This document shows, in pieces, positions 27,849-37,340 of a stretch of DNA of 64,000 nt (positions within the stretch are counted from its first letter, which is position 1; each line of letters opens with the position of its first letter). Location: positions 5,952,001 to 6,016,000 of the forward strand of contig NZ_CP142523.1 of assembly GCF_036885605.1 (NCBI RefSeq), written 5' to 3'. Source of the stretch: Janthinobacterium sp. TB1-E2 (GTDB taxonomy: Bacteria > Pseudomonadota > Gammaproteobacteria > Burkholderiales > Burkholderiaceae_D). Under the pieces are notes generated by a model. The model did no database searches. It was not told where the DNA came from and saw nothing but the letters and a program-made list of their open reading frames with translations. Both the position numbers and the translations under genes were made by a program.

Positions 27849-29893
27849 GCGGCCAGCGCAGTTTCTTTGCGCGGCTGAGCCGCTACTACCTGCTGTTTAC
27901 GGCCGGTTTCGCCGCCTTCCTGCTGGCTTTGTCCGTGCTGGAACAGGAAGGCATGCCGCGCGCGTGGATCGGCTACCTGTTCATGCTCGTCACCATCACC
28001 CTGTACGCCACCATCGGCGTCATCAGCCGCACCTCGAACGTCACCGAATACTATGTGGCGGGGCGCCGGGTGCCAGCCATGTTCAACGGCATGGCCACGG
28101 CCGCCGACTGGATCTCGGCCGCCAGCTTCATCAGCCTGGCCGGCGGCCTGTACCTGAACGGCTTCGACGGCCTGGCCTTCATCATGGGCTGGACGGGCGG
28201 CTATTGCCTGGTGGCGCTATTGATCGCGCCCTACCTGCGCAAGTTCAGCCAGTACACGATTCCCGATTTCCTCGCCGCCCGCTACGGCAGCGGCACCGAC
28301 AAGCGGGGCGCCAGCGTGCGCGTGGTGGCCGTGGCCGCCACCATCATCGTGTCGTTTACCTATGTGGTGGCGCAGATCTACGCCGTCGGCCTGATCGCCT
28401 CGCGCTTCACGGGTGTGGATTTTTCCGTCGGCATCTTCCTGGGCCTGGCCAGCATCCTCGTCTGCTCCTTTCTGGGCGGCATGCGCGCCATCACCTGGAC
28501 GCAGGTGGCGCAGTACATCATCATCCTCGTCGCCTTTCTGATTCCCGCCATGTGGCTGTCGGTCAAGCATGCGGACAATCCCGTGCCGCAGATCGCCTAC
28601 GGCAAGGTGCTGACGCAACTGAGCGCGCGCGAACACGTGCTGGAAACGGACCCGAAAGAGAACGAAGTGCGCGCCATCTTCCGCCAGCGCGCGCAAAGCT
28701 ACCAGGCGCGCATCGACGGCTTGCCCGGTTCCTGGGAACAAGGCCGTCTGGCGGCCCAGCGCCAGCTCGACAGTTTGCGCCAGCGCAATACCTCGCTGTT
28801 CGACATCCGCAACGCAGAGCGCTACCTGATCGCCTATCCGAAAAGCCCGGACGAGGCACGCGTGTTGTGGCAGGCAGCGCAGGCGCAGAACCAGAAACGC
28901 GCCGAACCGATCATTCCGCATGCGCAGCCGTTTCCCGCTGCGGACCGCGAACAGTCCGACATCAAGCGCAACAATTTCCTGGCCCTCGTGTTTTGCATGA
29001 TGCTGGGCACGGCCGCCCTGCCGCATATCCTCATGCGATCGTACACCACGCCCTCGGTGCACGAAACGCGCGTGTCCGTGTTCTGGACCCTGTTCTTCAT
29101 CTTGTTGATCTATCTCACGATTCCCGCGCTGGCCGTGCTGGTCAAGTACGATATTTATTCGGCGCTCGTGGGCACGCAATACGCGAACCTGCCCACCTGG
29201 GTGTCGTACTGGGCCAACGTGGACAAGCTCAGTCCCCTGATCAGCATCGTCGACGTCAACCGCGACGGCATCGTGCAACTGGCGGAAATTTCCATCGATG
29301 CCGACGTGCTGGTGCTGGCCACGCCCGAGATCGCCGGCCTGCCCTACGTCATTTCCGGCCTGGTGGCGGCAGGCGGCCTGGCCGCCGCCCTGTCGACGGC
29401 CGATGGCTTGCTGCTGGCCATCTCCAACGCCCTGTCGCACGACGTCTATTACAAGGTGGTCGATCCCACGGCTTCGACGCAAAAGCGCGTGACGATTTCA
29501 AAATTGCTGCTGCTGGCCGTGGCCTTCATCGCCGCCTATGCGGCCTCGCAAAAGCCGGCGGACATTTTGTCGCTGGTGGGCGTGGCCTTTTCCCTGGCCG
29601 CCTCGACCCTGTTCCCGCCGCTGGTGCTGGGCGTCTTCTGGCAACGCGCCAACTACCAGGGCGCACTGGCCGGCATGCTGACGGGCTTTGGCGTATGCCT
29701 GTATTACATGCTGCACACGAGCACCATGCTGGGCGGCAATGCCAGCGGTCAATGGTTCCATATCGCGCCCATCTCGGCCGGTATCTTCGGCGTGCCGGCC
29801 GGCCTGGCCGCCGCCATCCTCGTCAGCTGGCTGACGCCGGCGCCGGGACGCCGCAGCACAGGGCTGGTCGAACATATCCGGGCGCCGGAGTGA
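27845..29893 (+). CDS. Sodium:solute symporter, VC_2705-type large subunit
   Basis: A 682-residue SSS-family transporter related to ActP/PutP. TSNVTEYYVAGRRVPAMFNGMA, ATAADWISAASFISLAG and GLAAALSTADGLLLAISNALSHD are family hallmarks. A hydrophilic segment of about 130 residues (roughly 245-375) is inserted between two transmembrane helices, rich in Arg, Gln and Glu, likely a soluble domain. Probable cargo is acetate, lactate or another short organic acid, by family analogy. The two-component system immediately upstream is the likely regulator. Confidence 0.9.
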   Translation: MSGQRSFFARLSRYYLLFTAGFAAFLLALSVLEQEGMPRAWIGYLFMLVTITLYATIGVISRTSNVTEYYVAGRRVPAMFNGMATAADWISAASFISLAGGLYLNGFDGLAFIMGWTGGYCLVALLIAPYLRKFSQYTIPDFLAARYGSGTDKRGASVRVVAVAATIIVSFTYVVAQIYAVGLIASRFTGVDFSVGIFLGLASILVCSFLGGMRAITWTQVAQYIIILVAFLIPAMWLSVKHADNPVPQIAYGKVLTQLSAREHVLETDPKENEVRAIFRQRAQSYQARIDGLPGSWEQGRLAAQRQLDSLRQRNTSLFDIRNAERYLIAYPKSPDEARVLWQAAQAQNQKRAEPIIPHAQPFPAADREQSDIKRNNFLALVFCMMLGTAALPHILMRSYTTPSVHETRVSVFWTLFFILLIYLTIPALAVLVKYDIYSALVGTQYANLPTWVSYWANVDKLSPLISIVDVNRDGIVQLAEISIDADVLVLATPEIAGLPYVISGLVAAGGLAAALSTADGLLLAISNALSHDVYYKVVDPTASTQKRVTISKLLLLAVAFIAAYAASQKPADILSLVGVAFSLAASTLFPPLVLGVFWQRANYQGALAGMLTGFGVCLYYMLHTSTMLGGNASGQWFHIAPISAGIFGVPAGLAAAILVSWLTPAPGRRSTGLVEHIRAPE

Positions 29894-29934
29894 GCGTCCA
29901 TAGGTCAATTTTTTATTCCAGGTTACAACACACC

Positions 29935-31956
29935 ATGCCCCAGGCTTTCTTGCGTCTGCTACATATCCTGGCCGCCTGCGCCAGCCTGTTTGCCCTTTCC
30001 GCACAAGCGCACACGGCCATCGCGCCGCCACCACTGTCGGCCTTCTTCGCCAACCCCGAATTCAGCGGCCCCCAGTTGTCGCCCGATGCGCGCCATCTGG
30101 CCGTGAAGGTGAGCGGCGCGAACAATCGCGAACGGCTGGCCATCGTCAACCTGCTCGATAACAGCATCAAGGTCGTGGCGCAATTCAGCGATGTCGACGT
30201 GGGCGACGTCGAATGGGTCAATAACGAACGCCTGATCCTGAACACGCGCGACCGCCAGACGGCGCCCGGCGACATGCGTTTCGGGCCGGGCCTGTTTGCC
30301 GTCAACCGCGACGGCGGCAACTTTCGCCAGCTGGCCGCCCGCAGCGCCATGCCCGATGCCTCCACCTCGATCTATAAACTGCTGCCCTGGCATACCTACC
30401 TGACGGGCCAGCGCGGTGCGCAGGATACCCAGGCCGTGTATGTGCGCAGCACCGTGTACGCCTCGACGGGCGAAGTCGACTACGAAGGCTTGCGGCAGCT
30501 CGATACGCTCACGGGCCGCAGCACGGCCGTCAAGCCGCCAGGCAAGGTGCGCCGCTGGCTGCTCGACCAGCATGGCGAACCGCGTCTGGCCGTGACCCGG
30601 GAGCGCAATATCGAAAGCGTGCAGTACCTTGATCCGGCCAGCGGCGCCTGGCGCACGCTGGCGCAGTTCGACGCCTACCTCGGCGGCCCCGACGCCTTCA
30701 CCCCGCTCTCCTTCGGCCCGGACGGCACCCTGTATGTGAGCGCCCGCATGGGCAGCGATACGCTGTCCGTGCATGCCTACGACCTGGCCAGCAGCCGCAT
30801 CGTGCCCACGCCCATCATCTCGCTCGACGGCTATGACTTCAGCGGCAGTCTGATCGTCGGGCAAGGCAAGCTGCTGGGCGTGCGCCACCTGAGCGATGCG
30901 CGCGCCACGCGCTGGTTCGACCCGGCCATGACGGCCACCCAGGCGCGCATCGACGCCCTGCTGCCATCGACCATCAACCTGGTTTCGCTGGCGGCCCGCC
31001 CCGCCACGCCCTTCATGCTGGTGACCTCGTATTCCGACCGGCAGCCGGGCAAATTCTCGCTGTTCAACAGCGATACGGGCAAGCTGAGCATCATCGGCGA
31101 AGCGCAGCCGCTCATCAAGCCGGCGCAGATGAGCGAGCAGCAGCTGGTGCGCTACAAGGCGCGCGATGGCCTGTCCATTCCCGCCTGGCTCACCGTGCCC
31201 GCCGCGACTTCCGGCAAGCAGCTGCCGCTGGTCGTGCTCGTGCATGGCGGCCCGTATGTGCGCGGCAGCTCCTGGCAATGGAATGCCGAAGTGCAATTTC
31301 TTGCCTCGCGTGGCTATGCCGTGCTGCAACCGGAATTTCGCGGCAGCACAGGCTTTGGCGCCAAGCATTTTCGCGCCGGCTGGAAACAATGGGGCTTGAA
31401 GATGCAGGACGATCTCGCCGATGGCGCGCGCTGGGCCATCGCCGAAGGAATCGCCGATCCGCGCCGCATCTGCATCGCCGGCGCCAGCTATGGCGGTTAT
31501 GCCGCTTTGATGGGCCTGGTCAACGATCCCGACCTGTTCCGCTGCGCCATCGACTGGGTGGGCGTGACCGACATCAACCTGCTGTATAGCGGCCACTGGA
31601 GTTTCAAGTCCGACCTCGGCGATGACTGGAAACAGTACGGCATGCCCGAGCTGATTGGCGACCGGACGGCCAACGCGGCCCAGTTCCAGGCCACCTCCCC
31701 CATCGCCCAGGCGGCGCGCATCACCCAGCCCCTGCTGCTGGCATACGGCGCCGCCGACCAGCGGGTGCCGCTGTACCACGGCAAGCAGTTTTACGCGGCC
31801 GTCAAACAGCACAACCGCGATGTCGAATGGGTGGTCTACGACGAGGAAGGCCATGGCTGGACATTGCCGAAGAACCGCATCGACTTCTGGGGTCGGGTGG
31901 AGAAATTCCTCGACAGGACTATCGGAAAAGACAGCGTCCCGACAAAAAAGGAGTAG
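29935..31956 (+). CDS. S9 family prolyl oligopeptidase-like peptidase
   Basis: A 673-residue exported serine peptidase. A signal peptide ends at about ALSAQA, a beta-propeller-like domain follows (SPDARHLAVKVSG and later WD-like strands), then a C-terminal alpha/beta hydrolase with nucleophile GASYGGYAAL, Asp in YGAADQRVPL and His in DEEGHGWT. This is the DPP IV/acylaminoacyl peptidase group, acting on short peptides in the periplasm. It starts 41 nt after the symporter stop on the same strand; whether it belongs to that operon is unclear. A much longer reading frame extending upstream is only a shadow of the symporter. Confidence 0.92.
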   Translation: MPQAFLRLLHILAACASLFALSAQAHTAIAPPPLSAFFANPEFSGPQLSPDARHLAVKVSGANNRERLAIVNLLDNSIKVVAQFSDVDVGDVEWVNNERLILNTRDRQTAPGDMRFGPGLFAVNRDGGNFRQLAARSAMPDASTSIYKLLPWHTYLTGQRGAQDTQAVYVRSTVYASTGEVDYEGLRQLDTLTGRSTAVKPPGKVRRWLLDQHGEPRLAVTRERNIESVQYLDPASGAWRTLAQFDAYLGGPDAFTPLSFGPDGTLYVSARMGSDTLSVHAYDLASSRIVPTPIISLDGYDFSGSLIVGQGKLLGVRHLSDARATRWFDPAMTATQARIDALLPSTINLVSLAARPATPFMLVTSYSDRQPGKFSLFNSDTGKLSIIGEAQPLIKPAQMSEQQLVRYKARDGLSIPAWLTVPAATSGKQLPLVVLVHGGPYVRGSSWQWNAEVQFLASRGYAVLQPEFRGSTGFGAKHFRAGWKQWGLKMQDDLADGARWAIAEGIADPRRICIAGASYGGYAALMGLVNDPDLFRCAIDWVGVTDINLLYSGHWSFKSDLGDDWKQYGMPELIGDRTANAAQFQATSPIAQAARITQPLLLAYGAADQRVPLYHGKQFYAAVKQHNRDVEWVVYDEEGHGWTLPKNRIDFWGRVEKFLDRTIGKDSVPTKKE

Positions 31957-31989
31957 GCTGGAGGGCCGTTCCACTTACGAGGAAATCCC

Positions 31990-33204
31990 ATGCCGTCTGG
32001 AAAAATTCTTGTTGCCCAGGGAGGCGGTCCCACCGCCGTCATCAACCAGTCGCTGGTGGGCGTGGTGCTCGAATCGCGGCGCTTTCAGCATGTCACGCGC
32101 GTGTATGGCGCGCTGCACGGCGTGCGCGGCATCGTCAATGAAGAATTCGTCGATCTGACGCAGGAAACCAGCCACAACCTGGAACTGGTAGCCGCCACGC
32201 CATCGTCGGCCCTCGGTTCCACGCGCGACAAGCCCGACATCGCCTACTGCCAGCAAATCTTCGAAGTGCTGCGCGCGCACGAGATCGAACATTTCTTTTA
32301 TATCGGCGGCAACGACTCGTCCGACACGGTGCGCATCGTCAGCGAGGAAGCGCACAAGGCCGGCTATCCGCTGCGCTGCATCCACATCCCGAAAACCATC
32401 GACAACGACCTGGTGGGCAGCGACCATACACCGGGTTTCCCCTCGGCCGCGCGCTTCGTCGCGCAAGCGTTCGCCGGCGCCAACCTCGACAACGCGGCCT
32501 TGCCCGGCGTGTACGTGGGCGTGGTGATGGGCCGCCACGCGGGCTTCTTGACGGCCGCCTCGGCGCTGGGCAAGAAGTTCCCCGACGATGGCCCGCACCT
32601 GATCTACCTGCCCGAGCGCGTCTTCGTGCTGGAACAGTTTCTTGCCGACGTAAAGGCGACCTATGAAAAATATGGCCGCTGCGTGATCGCCGTCTCGGAA
32701 GGCATCCACGACGCCTCGGGCGAACCGATCGCCAGCCTGCTGGCGAAAGAAGTCGAACGCGATGCGCATGGCAATGTGCAATTGTCGGGCACGGGCGCGC
32801 TGGCCGACCTGCTGTGCGACGAAATCAAGGCGAAACTTGGCATCAAGCGCGTGCGCGGCGACACCTTCGGCTATCTTCAGCGTTCCTTCATCGGCTGCGT
32901 TTCCGACGTGGACCAGCGCGAAGCCCGCGAAGTGGGTGAAAAGGCGGTGCAATTCGCCATGTGGGGCGACCGCGACGGTTCCGTGGCCATCAAGCGCACG
33001 GGCTTTTATTCCGTCGATTACGAGCTGCTGCCGCTTACCGAGGTTGCGGGCAAGACGCGCACCATGGAAGACGAATTCATCAGCGCCAGCGGCACGGACG
33101 TGACCGATGCTTTCAGGCTGTATCTGCGCCCGCTGCTGGGCTCGGGCATGCCCGATGCCTTCCGCCTGCGCGCGGCGAAAGTGGCGAAGGTGCTCAAACC
33201 CTAG
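31990..33204 (+). CDS. pfp: Pyrophosphate-dependent 6-phosphofructokinase
   Basis: A 404-residue phosphofructokinase of the PPi-using group. AQGGGPTAVINQSLVG at the N terminus, YIGGNDSSDTV in the donor site and IPKTIDNDLVGSDHTPGFPSAARF in the acceptor site place it in this group. The Lys of PKTIDND is the residue generally diagnostic of PPi rather than ATP use. It interconverts fructose-6-phosphate and fructose-1,6-bisphosphate reversibly. GAGGAAAT lies before the ATG. It is convergent with the iclR gene and shares CTAG across both stops. Confidence 0.9.
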   Translation: MPSGKILVAQGGGPTAVINQSLVGVVLESRRFQHVTRVYGALHGVRGIVNEEFVDLTQETSHNLELVAATPSSALGSTRDKPDIAYCQQIFEVLRAHEIEHFFYIGGNDSSDTVRIVSEEAHKAGYPLRCIHIPKTIDNDLVGSDHTPGFPSAARFVAQAFAGANLDNAALPGVYVGVVMGRHAGFLTAASALGKKFPDDGPHLIYLPERVFVLEQFLADVKATYEKYGRCVIAVSEGIHDASGEPIASLLAKEVERDAHGNVQLSGTGALADLLCDEIKAKLGIKRVRGDTFGYLQRSFIGCVSDVDQREAREVGEKAVQFAMWGDRDGSVAIKRTGFYSVDYELLPLTEVAGKTRTMEDEFISASGTDVTDAFRLYLRPLLGSGMPDAFRLRAAKVAKVLKP

Positions 33205-34037
33205 CTGTTTTCCGCCAGCAACAGCGGCCGTAGTTTCACGGCCGCCTCCTTGAGCTGCGGCACGTGCTGCATCAATTGCTCCACGGATTTGCGTGCCACG
33301 GGCGCGTGGCAGGCGACAGCCGCCACGATGCGCCCGTCGGCCGCGCAGATGGGCACGGCCACGGCCACCATGCCGTGCACGAATTCCTCGTCGTCGATGC
33401 CGATGCCCAGCCTGGCGATGCGCACGATCTCGCGCTCGAGCAACACGGGGTCGGTAATGCTTTTCGGCGTGCGCGCTTCCAAGGTCAGCATGGCCAGCAG
33501 CTCGCGCCGCTCCAGCAAACTCATGTGCGCAAGGAATAACTTTCCGCTGGCCGTGCAATGCATGGGCGCCCGGCTGCCCAGCACCAGATGCAGGCGCAGC
33601 GGTTCCTGCGTTTCCACGCGGTCCACGTAGACGATCGCATTGCCTTCGGGAATGGCCAGGTTGCACGTCTCGCCCGTGATGGCCACCAGGCTGCCCAGGA
33701 TGCTGCGACTGACGCGGATCAGGGCATTGTTGCGCAGGGTCGCCAGCGCCAGGTTGGTCGAGGCGGCACCGGGCACATAGCCGCGTCCCACGGGCGTGCG
33801 CAGCACATAGCCATGCTGCTCCAGGGTATCGAGCAAGCGCATCATGCTGGCCTTGGGCACTTGCATGCGCGCGGCCAGCTGCGACAGGGTCAGGGGCTGG
33901 CTGGCGCTGGCCAGATGCTCGATCAAACGCAGCACGCGCAATCCCCGCGCCTCGTCGCCATGGCTCGCCGTCGTGCCGGTCTCCACTTGACCACCCTCTT
34001 CGGCCTCGCCCGGCCGTTTTTGAAACGCATCATGCAT
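33201..34037 (-). CDS. IclR family transcriptional regulator
   Basis: A 278-residue regulator with an N-terminal winged helix (LRVLRLIEHLASASQPLTLSQLAARMQVPKASMMRLLDTLEQHGYV) and a C-terminal IclR effector domain (GETCNLAIPEGNAIVYVDRVE, HCTASGKLFLAH, GIDDEEFVHGMVAVAVPI). It is divergent from the GMC oxidoreductase/MHS transporter pair and is the likely regulator of that catabolic unit. The ATG at 34037 has AGAGGTGAA about 10 nt upstream; a longer N-terminal frame crosses the operator and is rejected. Confidence 0.9.
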   Translation of the reverse strand: MHDAFQKRPGEAEEGGQVETGTTASHGDEARGLRVLRLIEHLASASQPLTLSQLAARMQVPKASMMRLLDTLEQHGYVLRTPVGRGYVPGAASTNLALATLRNNALIRVSRSILGSLVAITGETCNLAIPEGNAIVYVDRVETQEPLRLHLVLGSRAPMHCTASGKLFLAHMSLLERRELLAMLTLEARTPKSITDPVLLEREIVRIARLGIGIDDEEFVHGMVAVAVPICAADGRIVAAVACHAPVARKSVEQLMQHVPQLKEAAVKLRPLLLAENS

Positions 34038-34103
34038 GTTCTGTTTCACCTCTCGCGTATGCGGCTGTTTCCGCTTGTCCCGGTGCCGCACGTCTTTTAT
34101 AAA

Positions 34104-34120
34104 TGGAACCAGACGTTCCA
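34104..34120. promoter_or_regulatory. Putative IclR operator
   Basis: TGGAAC-N5-GTTCCA is a perfect 6+6 dyad in the divergent gap between the iclR and GMC oxidoreductase genes, 67 bp from the regulator start and 81 bp from the oxidoreductase start. TGGAA..TTCCA half-sites are typical of IclR-family operators, so this is the probable binding site of the adjacent regulator. Confidence 0.6.
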
Positions 34121-34200
34121 AAAATAACCAATAAAGACCAGTGTATCGCAAAAAACGCCCGCCGAGGCGGTGCGATACCGCAACGCAGGAGACAAGAACA

Positions 34201-35817
34201 ATGTTGCAAATACACTACGATTACATCGTTGTCGGCGCCGGTTCCGCCGGCTGCGTGCTGGCCAACCGCCTGTCGCACGACAGCAACAATCAGGTATTGC
34301 TGCTGGAAGCGGGCGGCAAGGACAACAATCCTTGGATACACGTGCCGGTCGGCTATTTCAAGACCATGCACGATCCCAAGCTCGACTGGTGCTACCGCAC
34401 GGAAGCGGACGCCGGCATCGCCGGGCGCCAGTTGCAATGGCCACGCGGCAAGGTACTGGGAGGCTCCAGCTCGCTCAACGGCTTGCTGTACGTGCGGGGC
34501 CAGAAGGAAGACTACGACCGCTGGGCCGAACTCGGCAATGCAGGCTGGAGCTATGCCGAGGTGCTGCCCTATTTTAAAAAATCGGAGGACCAGGAACGCG
34601 GCGCCAGCGATTACCATGGCGTGGGCGGTCCGTTAAAGGTGTCGGACCTGCGGCTGCGCCGCCCCATCGCCGAGCATTTTATTGCGGGCGCCACGGAAAG
34701 CGGCATCCCCTTCAATGCCGATTACAACGGCGCCACGCAGGAAGGTGTCGGCTATTTCCAGCAGACAGCCAGCAAGGGCTTGCGCTGGAGCACGGCGAAA
34801 GCCTTTTTGCGCCCCGCCCGCAAGCGCGCCAACCTGCGCGTGGAAGTGCGCGCACAAATCACGCGCGTGCTGTTCGAGGGCAAGCGCGCCGTCGGCATCG
34901 AATATCAGCAGGATGGCCAGCTGCGCCAGGCGCGCGCCAGCGGCGAAGTGATACTCTGCGCGGGCGCCATCGGCTCGCCGCAAATCCTGCAATGCTCGGG
35001 CGTGGGACCGCGCGCCCTGCTCGATGAAGTGGGCGTGCCGCTCGTGCACGACTTGCCCGGCGTGGGACAGAATCTGCAAGACCATCTGCAAATCCGCCTC
35101 GTCTTCAAGACGCGGCTGAAAACCCTGAACGATGAAGTCAACAGCCTGTGGGGCAAGCTGTGGGTGGGCATGCAATATGTGTTTTCCCGCTCGGGGCCAT
35201 TGACCCTGGCGGCCAGCCAGGTGACAGTGTTTACCAAGTCGTCGCCCGACGTGGAACGGCCCGACATCCAGTTCCACATGCAGCCGCTGAGCGCCGACAA
35301 GCCGGGCGAAGGCGCGCATCCGTTTTCCGCGTTCACGTCGTCCGTGTGCCAGTTGCGCCCGCACAGCCGCGGCCACGTGTCGATCAAGTCCGCCGATCCA
35401 CTCGCTTATCCTGGCATCTACCCGAACTACCTGTCCGACCCGCGCGACCAGCAGACGGCGGTTGCCGCCCTGCGCGTGGCCCGAAAAATCGCCGCCGCCC
35501 CGTCGCTGGCGCCGCACATCATTTCCGAGTTCGTGCCCGGCCCGCAGTTCCAGAGCGATGAGGAACTGCTGGACGCGGCGCGGCGCTTCAGCCAGTCGAT
35601 CTACCACCCGAGCGGCACCTGCAAGATGGGGCATGACGCCATGGCCGTCGTCGACGAGCGTCTGCGCGTGCACGGCATGCAGAACCTGCGCGTGGTCGAC
35701 GCGTCGATCATGCCGGAAATCGTCTCGGGCAATACGAACGCGCCCACCATCATGATCGCCGAAAAAGCGGCCGACATGATACTGGCGGACGCCGTGCGCC
35801 TGCCCAAGGCGGCTTGA
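34201..35817 (+). CDS. GMC family FAD-dependent oxidoreductase
   Basis: A 538-residue GMC oxidoreductase (choline/alcohol dehydrogenase group). The FAD-binding GAGSAG loop is at residues 12-17, followed by [22 protein letters not shown], the second signature [16 protein letters not shown], and active-site His in [11 protein letters not shown] and the late Asn in GNTNAPTIM. It oxidises an alcohol to an aldehyde; the substrate is not readable from sequence. The AGGAGA-preceded ATG at 34201 was chosen. It is followed by an MHS transporter, suggesting uptake and oxidation of one substrate. Confidence 0.92.
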   Translation: MLQIHYDYIVVGAGSAGCVLANRLSHDSNNQVLLLEAGGKDNNPWIHVPVGYFKTMHDPKLDWCYRTEADAGIAGRQLQWPRGKVLGGSSSLNGLLYVRGQKEDYDRWAELGNAGWSYAEVLPYFKKSEDQERGASDYHGVGGPLKVSDLRLRRPIAEHFIAGATESGIPFNADYNGATQEGVGYFQQTASKGLRWSTAKAFLRPARKRANLRVEVRAQITRVLFEGKRAVGIEYQQDGQLRQARASGEVILCAGAIGSPQILQCSGVGPRALLDEVGVPLVHDLPGVGQNLQDHLQIRLVFKTRLKTLNDEVNSLWGKLWVGMQYVFSRSGPLTLAASQVTVFTKSSPDVERPDIQFHMQPLSADKPGEGAHPFSAFTSSVCQLRPHSRGHVSIKSADPLAYPGIYPNYLSDPRDQQTAVAALRVARKIAAAPSLAPHIISEFVPGPQFQSDEELLDAARRFSQSIYHPSGTCKMGHDAMAVVDERLRVHGMQNLRVVDASIMPEIVSGNTNAPTIMIAEKAADMILADAVRLPKAA

Positions 35818-35944
35818 CTCTACCCCATTCCGTTCCCAAAGGAGGATGCCAGCGGCGGGCAGAGCGGCCCGCCCCTCAATGACTTGGCAATCAGCCAGGC
35901 ATCAGAAAAAACACATAATCGATATCGATAGGAGACTAGATATT

Positions 35945-37276
35945 ATGGATAACAATACGAGCAATCCGAAAAAGGCCAAAGAGCTACGGAAAGTCGTGAT
36001 GGCCAGCGTGATCGGCGCCACCATCGAATGGTATGACTTCTTTTTATACGGCGTCGTGGCCGGCATCGTGTTCAGCAAGCTGTATTTCCCGGGCGGCGAT
36101 CCGCTCGTCTCGACCATGCTGGCCTACGGCACCTTCGCCGTGGGCTTTCTGTCGCGCCCCATCGGCGGCGTGATCTTCGGCCACTTCGGCGACAAGATCG
36201 GCCGCAAGAGCATGCTGGTGATGACCCTGATGATCATGGGCATATCCACCTTCCTGATCGGCGTGCTGCCGACCTACGACCATATCGGCTACTGGGCCCC
36301 TGGCCTGCTGCTGTTCCTGCGCGTGCTGCAAGGTATCGGCCTCGGTGGCGAATGGGGCGGCGCCGTGCTGATGGCGTATGAATATGCGCCGCCAAAGGAG
36401 CGCGGCTTCTATGCCAGCCTGCCGCAGATCGGCCTGGCCATCGGCCTGTGCCTCGCTTCGGGCGTGGTGGCGATCCTGTCGTACACGCTGACGGATACGC
36501 AATTCCTGTCCTGGGGCTGGCGCGTCGCCTTCATCCTGTCGGCGGCCCTCGTCTTCATCGGCATGTGGATACGTTTGAACGTGATGGAAACGCCCGAGTT
36601 CCAGGCCGTCAAGGAAAAGAACGCGGAGACGCAGATTCCATTCTTCGACCTGCTGAAACGCTATCCGGGCAATGTCTTGAAGGGCATGGGTGCGCGCTAT
36701 ATCGACGGCGTATTCTTCAATATCTTCGGCGTGTTTTCCATCACTTACCTGACCAACACCATCAAGATCGACCGCACGGAAGCGCTGATGGGCGTGATGG
36801 CGTCGGCCGTCGTGATGTGCTTCTGCATTCCGTTCTTCGGCAGGCTGTCGGACCGCATCGGCCGCAGCAAGGTGTTTTTCTGGGGTTCATTGATCACGGG
36901 CCTCTCGTCGATTCCCGCCTTCTGGATCATGCTCAACCATGCCGACAATCCGCTGCTGCTGTGGTGTTCCGTGATCATCCCGCTGGGCGTGCTGTATTCG
37001 GCCGTGTACGGCCCGGAAGCGGCCCTGTTCTGCGACCTGTTCGACGCCAAGGTGCGCTACACGGGCATCTCCTTCGTCTACCAGTTCTCGGGCATCTTCG
37101 CCAGCGGCCTGACACCCATCATCGCCACCTACCTGCTCAAGACGGGCAATGGCGAGCCGTGGCACATCGTCGGCTACATCCTGTTCGCCTCGCTCGTCTC
37201 GGCCGTCAGCGTGGCCATGATCGGGAAAGGAGGCTCGCAGCCGGATGTCCACATGAAGACGGCGCACGCAAGGTAA
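35945..37276 (+). CDS. MFS transporter, metabolite:H+ symporter family
   Basis: A 443-residue, 12-TM transporter. ASVIGATIEWYDFFLYG at TM1, SRPIGGVIFGHFGDKIGRKSML between TM2 and TM3, and LQGIGLGGEWGGAVLM in TM4 are the MHS signatures shared with the proline/betaine and citrate/alpha-ketoglutarate transporters. AGGAG lies about 10 nt before the ATG. It lies 127 nt downstream of the GMC oxidoreductase on the same strand and probably imports its substrate. Confidence 0.92.
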   Translation: MDNNTSNPKKAKELRKVVMASVIGATIEWYDFFLYGVVAGIVFSKLYFPGGDPLVSTMLAYGTFAVGFLSRPIGGVIFGHFGDKIGRKSMLVMTLMIMGISTFLIGVLPTYDHIGYWAPGLLLFLRVLQGIGLGGEWGGAVLMAYEYAPPKERGFYASLPQIGLAIGLCLASGVVAILSYTLTDTQFLSWGWRVAFILSAALVFIGMWIRLNVMETPEFQAVKEKNAETQIPFFDLLKRYPGNVLKGMGARYIDGVFFNIFGVFSITYLTNTIKIDRTEALMGVMASAVVMCFCIPFFGRLSDRIGRSKVFFWGSLITGLSSIPAFWIMLNHADNPLLLWCSVIIPLGVLYSAVYGPEAALFCDLFDAKVRYTGISFVYQFSGIFASGLTPIIATYLLKTGNGEPWHIVGYILFASLVSAVSVAMIGKGGSQPDVHMKTAHAR

Positions 37277-37290
37277 GACATCGGGACGTA

Positions 37291-37325
37291 AAAAAGGCAG
37301 GCCTCTCGCGAGTGCCTGCCTTTTC
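37291..37325. terminator. Bidirectional terminator between MHS transporter and purM
   Basis: AAAAGGCAGGC/GCCTGCCTTTT, 11-bp stem with an 11-nt loop, A run and T run on either side, between two convergent genes. Confidence 0.88.
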
Positions 37326-37340
37326 CATTCAAGCTACAAC

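Noticed and set aside
27793-29934. Very long frame appearing to fuse a symporter-length segment to the S9 peptidase
   Set aside because: The upstream part is an alternative frame of the SSS symporter gene with Arg/Pro/His-rich shadow composition; the peptidase has its own ATG and signal peptide at 29935.
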